11,705 nucleotides of DNA, from positions 1 to 11,705 of the forward strand of contig CAJJTI010000051.1 in assembly GCA_905194705.1 (NCBI GenBank). The letters run 5' to 3'. Position 1 is the stretch's first letter. Each line of letters starts with the position of its first letter. A program made the position numbers and the translations under genes. Positions 6,606 to 11,705 of this stretch are shown here, piece by piece. This DNA comes from an uncultured Solobacterium sp. Lineage in GTDB: Bacteria; Bacillota_I; Bacilli_A; Erysipelotrichales; Erysipelotrichaceae. Below the pieces are notes generated by a model. That model was not told the origin of the DNA and searched no databases. It saw nothing but the letters and a program-made list of their open reading frames with translations.

Positions 6606-7862
6606 TTAATAACACACAGTAAATGCAGGTCTCATTTTTTCAATTTGTCCTCGCGTCAGCCTATATTCAATTGCTTTTTTTTCCCAATTTTCCCTAACAA
6701 TCTTAAGAATATCATCTGCATAAACTTTGGCATCTGATTTTGAAATACCAAATTTTATTGCGGATTGAATAGCTAGATCAATATTGATTCTATTATCATA
6801 TTCGTTAATATTAAGAGAAAGCTCATCTCCATAAGGGACTGGATTAACATCATATAGTGGTGAAAGAATCCATCCTTTTTTTGTAAAAATAAAAGCATGA
6901 TTCCGTAAATGATCATCAGTATTACTAATCGCCATATTAAAAACAATGCGTTTCCAAAGCTCTACCAAATCCTTTTTCGGCTGTGCACCACAAGACTTGA
7001 TAAACGATGCAATATCCAAATAACTGCTCCCGTCAGCAGCTGATGCACCATCTGTTTTACCAAGTAAAGTCATTGCAGAAGCAAAATGTATTCGTTTATC
7101 ACCTTGGCGGTCAAACCTTTTAATTAAGAACGTGCTCCCTAAAGAGGAGAATTTTTCAAGTTTAGCATTTGGAACATTTAATCCACACTGCAACGCAAGA
7201 TCATGCGCCACCATTTCCCAAGCACCCGTATCATTTTCATCATTCTTTGATGGAAATTTTGCAATCCACAGCTCTTTTTGTGTGTCTAAAATTGTTGCTT
7301 TTGGTCTTGCACCACCAAGAGAAGAGCCAGGTTTAATCAATTGATTTAACCATTTTTCAGATAATCCTGTTTCATCATTTTCATAATTTCTTGATGCTTC
7401 CTCAAGTGTATGAAGTGTAGTCCATGGTGGAGCAGCGGCATCTTTATCATCAGAAAGAAATGATCCTGCTGTATCTAACTTAAATCGAATACCACCCATT
7501 CTAGTTTCATCATATACACCCATCAAATAATCACTATCATGAAGTTTAGAAGGTTTCCTACCCTCTTTTTCTGCAAGAATTCTTTCACGTTTATTCATAA
7601 GAACTCGTCCCCAACAATCTGGTGAAGCATCTGCAAATAAACCAAAAATATTTTTACCAATCGGGTACTGTCTACCAGAATATGGTCTAAGTTCTGGATC
7701 AAGAATTAAAGATAGTTCAGTTTTTTTTAGCCATTCTTTATCGTATTCAAACGAATAAGATTCATAACCTTTTATAATGTTTACAAAAAGTGTTCCCATA
7801 AGCAGTGGACGCTCGTCACTAAAATCGTCATAAACAAAAATATTTTTTTGATTTGTTAACAT
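6606..7862 (-). CDS. hipA: HipA-family serine/threonine kinase toxin
   Basis: A 418-residue HipA-type kinase, the toxin of a type II toxin-antitoxin pair; E. coli HipA phosphorylates glutamyl-tRNA synthetase and induces persistence. The N-terminal HipA-N/Couple_hipA region spans about residues 15-130. The kinase core then shows the P-loop-like GGARPKA at 183-189, FLIKRFDR at 245-252, the catalytic loop SNTDDHLRN at 313-321 (expected catalytic Asp316, metal-contacting Asn321) and the metal-binding SPLYDV with Asp338. Every residue needed for kinase activity appears intact. The ATG overlaps the antitoxin stop codon by 1 nt (TAATG), the standard coupling in hipBA operons. The target need not be GltX, since HipA homologues differ in substrate. 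Confidence 0.93.
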   Translation of the reverse strand: MLTNQKNIFVYDDFSDERPLLMGTLFVNIIKGYESYSFEYDKEWLKKTELSLILDPELRPYSGRQYPIGKNIFGLFADASPDCWGRVLMNKRERILAEKEGRKPSKLHDSDYLMGVYDETRMGGIRFKLDTAGSFLSDDKDAAAPPWTTLHTLEEASRNYENDETGLSEKWLNQLIKPGSSLGGARPKATILDTQKELWIAKFPSKNDENDTGAWEMVAHDLALQCGLNVPNAKLEKFSSLGSTFLIKRFDRQGDKRIHFASAMTLLGKTDGASAADGSSYLDIASFIKSCGAQPKKDLVELWKRIVFNMAISNTDDHLRNHAFIFTKKGWILSPLYDVNPVPYGDELSLNINEYDNRINIDLAIQSAIKFGISKSDAKVYADDILKIVRENWEKKAIEYRLTRGQIEKMRPAFTVCY

Positions 7863-8182
7863 TATTCAGATCTCCTCGGTGCACGTTTTTTTGCTATCAA
7901 ATTCAAATCCTGCATTTGTCTACCCATTTCATCATCTTTAGCAATAAGAAGTAAATCATTATCCAAATTGTTTAAAGCATGTAGAACAGCCGCATAAATT
8001 CCCATTGCAACAGATGGATCTCCTTTTTCAACTTTCCAAAGAGAAGCACGACTGACGCCTGCCCGTTCAGCAACCAGCTCAGTAGATAAACTTCTTCTAA
8101 GTCTTGCAAGTTTTATCTGTTCGCCCATAGTTGTTAATATTTCTTCTGTTTTCGGTAATATATTGTATGCCGCTTTTTTCAT
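7862..8182 (-). CDS. hipB: HipB-like XRE-family antitoxin
   Basis: A 106-residue DNA-binding protein with an XRE/Cro-type helix-turn-helix at about residues 21-75: GEQIKLARLRRSLSTELVAE, then AGVSRASLWKVEKGD at 41-55. A charged Lys/Arg-rich tail (AKKRAPRRSE) ends the protein. The start is set by AGAGGAAG about 7 nt upstream of the ATG at 8182. The gene lies directly upstream of hipA, with a 1-nt overlap, and its own promoter region contains a perfect inverted repeat. Known HipB proteins neutralise HipA by binding it and repress the operon; both roles are inferred here from family and context. Confidence 0.9.
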   Translation of the reverse strand: MKKAAYNILPKTEEILTTMGEQIKLARLRRSLSTELVAERAGVSRASLWKVEKGDPSVAMGIYAAVLHALNNLDNDLLLIAKDDEMGRQMQDLNLIAKKRAPRRSE

Positions 8183-8200
8183 CTATACTTCCTCTCATTT

Positions 8201-8220
8201 ATGTTTACTATTGTAAACAT
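8201..8220. promoter_or_regulatory. Perfect inverted-repeat operator of the hipBA operon
   Basis: ATGTTTAC-TATT-GTAAACAT has 8-bp perfect arms around a 4-nt spacer. It lies 18 nt upstream of the hipB start and immediately downstream of a consensus -10 box (TATAAT, 8230-8225 on the minus strand), so it would cover the transcription start. The position and symmetry fit HipB autorepression. Confidence 0.75.
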
Positions 8221-8240
8221 AATTATTATATTCGTCTATA

Positions 8241-8277
8241 ATTAAAAGCATTATATTTCAAGCACATTTATAATGCT
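8241..8277 (-). terminator. Probable terminator after the RhuM-Fic gene
   Basis: On the minus strand AGCATTATA (8277-8269) pairs perfectly with TATAATGCT (8255-8247) over a 13-nt loop, followed by TTTTAATTATAG. It sits about 120 nt after the RhuM-Fic stop. The stem is GC-poor, so efficiency is doubtful. It overlaps the region where the hipBA -35 should be, so it may instead be, or also be, a regulatory site. The rest of 8278-8397 shows nothing I can support. Confidence 0.45.
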
Positions 8278-8397
8278 ACCTTTAATCAGTTATAATTTTT
8301 TAAAATTTCAGCATTCAATCTTTTACTCCACAGGAATTATTTTTATATAACTTAATAATATCAACAAACAAATCATTAACTATATGTAGCGCATTTA

Positions 8398-9342
8398 TTA
8401 ACTTTCTAAAAAATTCATAACGAGCTTAACCATTGTTTCTTTTTCTTCCGGTCTTGATTCTGCAATCATCAAAGTTATAGCAACAAGAGCACTATTAGGG
8501 ATAATTTGCTTTTCATCAATAATCAAATGCTGATTCTCATTCAAAAATTTAAGAAAAATAGAAGCTCCAATTCGTTTACATCCATCAGCAAAAGGATGAT
8601 CTTTCACCAAAAAGTAAAGTAAATTAGCTGCCTTTTCTTCAACACTTGGATACATTTCTTGACCAAATACATTTTGATATACAGCTGCAATAATCCCATT
8701 TAATTTACCTGGTTCTTTTTCAACACCAAATACATCAGAAAAACCAATATATTTCATAGAATCGATAAGAGCTCTACACTCTTCATACGTTAATCGATAA
8801 ATTGAATCATTACCTTTCGGCTTAGAAATACAGCCATGATCATAATCATCAAGTAATGATAGTGCATTTGAATATGCATCAATAACATTTAATACTTCTT
8901 TTTCTTCTATATCTAATGCAGAAGCTAACATTTTAGATTGAATCGCAATAGTTTTATTTAAAATTTCAAGTCTTTTCTTATTTATTGCATATCCTTTCAT
9001 CATATAGTCTTTTAATATGGAAGTTGCCCATTTACGAAAGATAACACCATTTTGAGATTTCACACGATATCCTACAGAAATAATCATATCAAGATTATAG
9101 TATTCAATTGATCTTTGTATTTCTCTATTCCCTTCAGTTTGAACTGTCGCAAATTTTGCGACAGTTGAATTATCTAACTCTTCTTTTAATGCATTATTAA
9201 TATGTTTACCAATTGTTTTGACATCTCTGTCAAATAATTGTGCAAGTTGATTACGATTTAACCATACTGTTTCATTATCCTGTGAAACTGTAACATCTAG
9301 CTGTAAATCACCATTTACAAATTTAATAATTTCGTTATTCAT
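8398..9342 (-). CDS. RhuM-family protein fused to a Fic/Doc domain
   Basis: A 314-residue two-domain protein. Residues 1-120 match the RhuM (virulence-associated) domain: VWLNRNQLAQLFDRD, IGKHINNALKEEL, VAKFATVQTEGNR, YYNLDMIISVGYRVKS and FRKWA. Residues 145-314 are a Fic/Doc fold with the active-site loop HPFADGCKRIG at 249-259, against the consensus HxFx(D/E)GNxxR; His249, Asp253 and Arg257 are present and the usual Asn is Cys255. Fic enzymes transfer AMP or phosphate from nucleotides to target proteins. The ATG at 9342 has GGAGG 3 nt upstream, a rather short spacing; a TTG extension to 9369 has no ribosome binding site. RhuM-Fic genes often occur in accessory islands, which fits the HipBA neighbour. 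Its target is unknown. Confidence 0.88.
   Translation of the reverse strand: MNNEIIKFVNGDLQLDVTVSQDNETVWLNRNQLAQLFDRDVKTIGKHINNALKEELDNSTVAKFATVQTEGNREIQRSIEYYNLDMIISVGYRVKSQNGVIFRKWATSILKDYMMKGYAINKKRLEILNKTIAIQSKMLASALDIEEKEVLNVIDAYSNALSLLDDYDHGCISKPKGNDSIYRLTYEECRALIDSMKYIGFSDVFGVEKEPGKLNGIIAAVYQNVFGQEMYPSVEEKAANLLYFLVKDHPFADGCKRIGASIFLKFLNENQHLIIDEKQIIPNSALVAITLMIAESRPEEKETMVKLVMNFLES
9142..9166. repeat. 25-bp perfect palindrome inside the RhuM-Fic coding sequence
   Basis: On the plus strand AACTGTCGCAAA (9142-9153), one central T, then TTTGCGACAGTT (9155-9166) form a 12-bp perfect inverted repeat, much more GC-rich than its surroundings. It encodes TVAKFATV near residue 60 of the RhuM domain. 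Confidence 0.85.
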
Positions 9343-9370
9343 AATCCTCCTATATATCTTTATAGGCAAG

Positions 9371-9395
9371 AAAAAGTGAAATTCCTTAAAATTTC
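9371..9395 (-). terminator. Weak candidate terminator after the DUF4143 ATPase gene
   Basis: On the minus strand GAAATT-TTAAGG-AATTTC is followed by ACTTTTTC. The 6-bp stem is AT-rich, so this is a weak call. It lies about 55 nt past the ATPase stop and before the RhuM-Fic start. Confidence 0.3.
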
Positions 9396-9449
9396 TTCAA
9401 TTATTTTAAAAAATTACTCGTCGTCTTAAGGCAAACAAGAATTATACCT

Positions 9450-10703
9450 TTATAGCTCTAGAGAATCTTCATTTAAAAGAAAGTCATAAATGCTCATTGA
9501 AGTAATGCCGTTTTCATCTCTTGTTACATTGATTACATCTTTAACAATTACAATTTTCTTAAATGAATCATCAACATTTAATAAAGAAGCTTTTTCTTGA
9601 ATTTCCTTTTCAAGCGTTGGCATACTAAATGCTGATTGAATATAATATCTTTTACTACCAAGGTTCGCAACAAAATCAATCTCTAGCGATTTGCGAAATT
9701 GTTTACCATTTAAACCGTATTCTCTTTTTTCAACAACACCTACATCGACGCTATAACCTCTATATCTTAGTTCATTATAAATGATGTTTTCCATAAGATG
9801 AGTTTCTTCTACTTGTCTAAAACCTAGCCTAGCATTTCTAAGACCTATATCTTCGAAATAAAATTTCATAGGAGTTCCTATATATTTTCTTCCTTTGACA
9901 TTGTAACGCTGAGCTTTCGAAATAATAAAGGCATCTTCTAAATATTCGATATATTGTCTTATTGTATTGATACTAATACTAGATTGAATAGAGCTCTTAA
10001 AAGTTGCTTGTATTTTAGATGGGTTAGTTAAAGATCCGACTCCAGATGCTAATACATTGATTAAATCTTCTAATTCTTGGGTTTTTTCAATATGATAACG
10101 TTCAATAATGTCTTTTAAATATGTTTCATTAAATAGATTTGTTAGATAATTTATCTTTTGTGTTTCCGTTTTCATAGTAACAGTTAGTGGAAGCCCACCA
10201 TAAACAATATAATCTGCAAAGGCGTGATACATATCTCCTTCATAAACTTGTGTAAATTCTTTAAAAGTTAATGGATAAATATGAATTTCATCACCTCTGC
10301 CTCTAAATTCAGTAATAACATCTTTTGATAAGAACTTAGAATTACTGCCTGTAACATAAGTATCAGCATTAGGCAAATGAAGTAAAGAATTTAATACCTC
10401 TTCAAAATCATTTAACATTTGCACTTCATCTAACAGAATATAATATTGTTCATCATCTACCATTAATGAGTTAATATATTCTAAGATAATATCAGGATCT
10501 CGGTATTTTTTATTTTCTCTTTTATCTAATTCAATTTTAATAATATGAGATTCTTTTACACACTGACTTTTTAAATAATCATTAAAAAGAGTAAATAGCA
10601 GATATGATTTTCCTGATCTTCTAATTCCGGTAACTACTTTTATCATATTGTTATTCATTCGGTTTATCAGTTCATTCAAATATTTATCTCTAGCAATTTT
10701 CAC
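9450..10703 (-). CDS. AAA-type ATPase with DUF4143 domain
   Basis: A 417-residue protein of the ATP-binding DUF4143 family that is abundant in gut bacteria and of unknown function. Motifs: Walker A GIRRSGKS at 26-33, Walker B YYILLDEVQ at 87-95, sensor-like VTGSNSKFLS at 117-126, EFRGRG at 132-137. The C-terminal DUF4143 region includes FYFEDIGLRNARLGF at 281-295. Glu309 with EIDFVAN at 341-347 and YYIQSA at 353-358 looks like a degenerate PD-(D/E)XK nuclease core. I chose the GTG at 10703, preceded by AGAGGTGAT at normal spacing; upstream starts lack a ribosome binding site. Family members are linked by some to mobile elements, but I know of no assigned role. The promoter region carries two matching palindromes. 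Confidence 0.88.
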   Translation of the reverse strand: MKIARDKYLNELINRMNNNMIKVVTGIRRSGKSYLLFTLFNDYLKSQCVKESHIIKIELDKRENKKYRDPDIILEYINSLMVDDEQYYILLDEVQMLNDFEEVLNSLLHLPNADTYVTGSNSKFLSKDVITEFRGRGDEIHIYPLTFKEFTQVYEGDMYHAFADYIVYGGLPLTVTMKTETQKINYLTNLFNETYLKDIIERYHIEKTQELEDLINVLASGVGSLTNPSKIQATFKSSIQSSISINTIRQYIEYLEDAFIISKAQRYNVKGRKYIGTPMKFYFEDIGLRNARLGFRQVEETHLMENIIYNELRYRGYSVDVGVVEKREYGLNGKQFRKSLEIDFVANLGSKRYYIQSAFSMPTLEKEIQEKASLLNVDDSFKKIVIVKDVINVTRDENGITSMSIYDFLLNEDSLEL

Positions 10704-10727
10704 ACTTATCACCTCTTTGATTATTTT

Positions 10728-10741
10728 TGTCATATATGACA
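10728..10741. promoter_or_regulatory. Palindromic operator-like site A upstream of the ATPase gene
   Basis: TGTCATATATGACA is a perfect 14-bp palindrome. It lies 25 nt before the ATPase start codon, downstream of the predicted promoter. A second, nearly identical copy lies 90 bp away. Repetition around one promoter is the evidence for function. Confidence 0.65.
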
Positions 10742-10770
10742 CTATTTTTCAATATATCTTTGTGATATAC

Positions 10771-10799
10771 ATTATGAACATTACACATCTAAAAATCAA
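10771..10799 (-). promoter_or_regulatory. Candidate sigma-A promoter of the ATPase gene
   Basis: On the minus strand TTGATT (10799-10794) and CATAAT (10776-10771) are spaced by 17 nt, each close to consensus. The predicted start of transcription falls near 10764, inside a smaller inverted repeat TATATC-TTTGT-GATATA (10753-10769). Confidence 0.5.
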
Positions 10800-10817
10800 T
10801 AGCATTTTGACTGTTTC

Positions 10818-10831
10818 TGTCATATGTGACA
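10818..10831. promoter_or_regulatory. Palindromic operator-like site B upstream of the ATPase gene
   Basis: TGTCATATGTGACA differs from site A by a single base and is palindromic apart from that position. It lies just upstream of the predicted -35 box and 15 nt beyond the stop codon of the ParA-TrbL chimera. Centre-to-centre distance to site A is 90 bp. Confidence 0.6.
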
Positions 10832-10846
10832 TTTTTTATCAATAGA

Positions 10847-11488
10847 TTATAATCCCATCATTTCTCGTATGATTCGATCACTCATTTTAACTGTACCAAC
10901 AAGAACCAACATATTGAAAGATAATTGAGCAATATATGACCAAACCTGCGTTACCGCTGCCGCACTTGTATCTACAACAGGTGGTGTTGAAGCAAATAAA
11001 GAAAAGATTATACAGGATAATAAAATAACTGCACCCTCAAGTAATACTGCACAATAACTTCTGACAAAACTTTTTTCAACACTTTGTGATGGTTCTCCTG
11101 CAAAAGTTGATAGTGGAATAGAAGCCAAAGCAGTATACATATATAACTTAAAGAATCTTCCATATACTGTCATAATCAAAATAAATGAAAGCACAGTAAT
11201 AAGTAAGCCACCAATCAAAGTTACTGCCCATAAAGGGATACTTTCAAAGAAACCGCAACTCTCAATAGTTGTAATGTAAGCGTCAATAAGTTTACTAGCT
11301 AAAGTAATATTAAGATTGTCACTATCTTGCCATCCTAAGGAAGTAGTTAGATCACCTTGCGGGTCTGCATCAATAAGTAATACTCTTTTACCTTGCATAG
11401 CTAAACCAATACCAAGATTTACTGTTGTATTCGTCTTGCCAACTCCACCCTTTTGATTACATATTGCAATCACTTTGCAGATTGACAT
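10847..11488 (-). CDS. Chimeric ORF: ParA N-terminus joined to TrbL/VirB6-like C-terminus
   Basis: A 213-residue ORF with two unrelated parts. Residues 1-66 are the start of a ParA/Soj partition ATPase: [20 protein letters not shown] with the deviant Walker A at 13-19, then [16 protein letters not shown] at 37-52, ending at NITLASK. From about residue 67 it becomes a membrane protein: [87 protein letters not shown], ending REMMGL. That half resembles the C-terminal region of TrbL/VirB6-like inner-membrane proteins of Tn1549-type conjugative elements. The rest of ParA and the TrbL N-terminus are absent, so neither function is likely retained. The ATG at 11488 has AAAGGAGG 9 nt upstream. An in-frame deletion or an assembly join at about 11290 explains it. 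Confidence 0.8.
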   Translation of the reverse strand: MSICKVIAICNQKGGVGKTNTTVNLGIGLAMQGKRVLLIDADPQGDLTTSLGWQDSDNLNITLASKLIDAYITTIESCGFFESIPLWAVTLIGGLLITVLSFILIMTVYGRFFKLYMYTALASIPLSTFAGEPSQSVEKSFVRSYCAVLLEGAVILLSCIIFSLFASTPPVVDTSAAAVTQVWSYIAQLSFNMLVLVGTVKMSDRIIREMMGL

Positions 11489-11505
11489 TTAATTGTCCTC
11501 CTTTC

Positions 11506-11538
11506 TACATTAGCCATAAATCTACATATGGCTATGTA
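11506..11538. repeat. Inverted repeat in the ParA leader (distal arm pair)
   Basis: TAGCCATA (11511-11518) and TATGGCTA (11527-11534) are perfect 8-bp arms separated by 8 nt, extended outward by TACA and TGTA with one unpaired base. It lies directly upstream of the ParA ribosome binding site, so it could be an operator or a leader hairpin affecting translation. Confidence 0.6.
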
Positions 11539-11539
11539 A

Positions 11540-11560
11540 AGTCAAGAGAACATCTTGACT
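11540..11560. repeat. Second inverted repeat in the ParA leader
   Basis: AGTCAAGA-GAACA-TCTTGACT is a perfect 8-bp inverted repeat with a 5-nt centre, one base away from the other leader hairpin. No U tract follows on either strand, so it does not look like a terminator; an operator or structured leader is more plausible. Confidence 0.6.
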
Positions 11561-11634
11561 ATAAATGTTAATTGTTTACTAGTATTTGTCTCATCCCCCT
11601 AGTAAGGGAAATTAATAGGTAGTAAGTAGCTTTC

Positions 11635-11705
11635 TTACATCATAGGAATCTCACCTCTGCCGGGTTCTCCGCCAGCTCCGTAGAGAAGTATCATTATCAT
11701 TCTGA
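11635..11705 (-). CDS. Possible C-terminal tail of a gene entering from the right (partial)
   Basis: On the minus strand the last bases read RMIMILLYGAGGEPGRGEIP, then MM and a TAA stop at 11637-11635. The segment is noticeably more GC-rich than the rest of the window and would lie upstream of parA in the same direction. Only 22 codons are visible and I do not recognise the family, so this is weak. The stretch 11561-11634 between it and the leader hairpins holds nothing else I can support. Confidence 0.25.
   Translation of the reverse strand, partial: RMIMILLYGAGGEPGRGEIPMM

Noticed and set aside
7132..7344. Plus-strand open frame inside hipA
   Set aside because: It lies opposite conserved kinase sequence and has no supporting signals.
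8232..8273. Minus-strand 13-codon ORF (MCLKYNAFNYRRI) upstream of hipB
   Set aside because: Its only purine-rich site is too far upstream, and it coincides with the hairpin and promoter region, so it is most likely chance.
10648..10845. Plus-strand hydrophobic open frame over the ATPase start and promoter
   Set aside because: It is hydrophobic because it is antisense AT-rich DNA, and it has no ribosome binding site.
1..11705. CRISPR array, tRNA or rRNA gene, intact transposase or integrase
   Set aside because: I looked for regularly spaced repeats, cloverleaf-like segments and recombinase motifs on both strands and saw none. The mobile-element evidence is limited to the ParA-TrbL chimera.

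Overview
This is an AT-rich window (roughly 30 to 35% G+C by eye) from a low-GC Gram-positive bacterium. Strong purine-rich ribosome binding sites (GGAGG-type), U-tract hairpin terminators, an MntP-family exporter, a MYG1-family protein and DNA resembling Tn1549-type conjugative elements point to Bacillota, plausibly a gut anaerobe (Erysipelotrichia-like or clostridial). The genus is a guess; there is no rRNA or tRNA gene to anchor it.

Layout. Positions 1-1147 (minus): an MntP-family membrane exporter followed directly by a TetR-type regulator that runs off the left edge. Positions 1160-1929 (minus): a pentapeptide-repeat protein with its own terminator. Positions 1975-2968: a plus-strand MYG1-family hydrolase, separated by a bidirectional terminator from a convergent membrane-anchored DUF1287 protein (2966-3625, minus). 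Positions 3776-4459 (minus): the 3' part of a secreted carbohydrate-binding (DUF4353-like) protein. It abuts, head to head, the 3' part of an iron alcohol dehydrogenase (plus, to 5209). That fragment overlaps a complete class-3-type aldehyde dehydrogenase ending in a strong terminator at about 6550.

From 6606 to the right edge everything is on the minus strand and accessory in character: a HipBA toxin-antitoxin pair with a perfect operator palindrome, a RhuM-Fic fusion protein carrying a 25-bp palindrome inside its coding sequence, a DUF4143 AAA-type ATPase whose promoter sits between two near-identical palindromes, and an ORF joining the first third of a ParA ATPase to the C-terminal half of a TrbL/VirB6-like conjugation membrane protein. 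Two hairpins precede the ParA start, and the last bases may encode the tail of another gene.

Interpretation. The left part looks chromosomal: metal export, RNA/phosphoester metabolism, aldehyde/alcohol metabolism. The right part looks like a degraded integrative conjugative element edge next to a toxin/ATPase island. Two junctions stand out: DUF4353/alcohol dehydrogenase at about 4450, where both genes have lost their 5' ends, and ParA/TrbL at about 11290. Either could be a real deletion or inversion scar or an assembly join, and the sequence alone cannot decide. The strongest leads for something undescribed are the paired palindromes around the ATPase promoter and the palindrome inside the RhuM-Fic gene.
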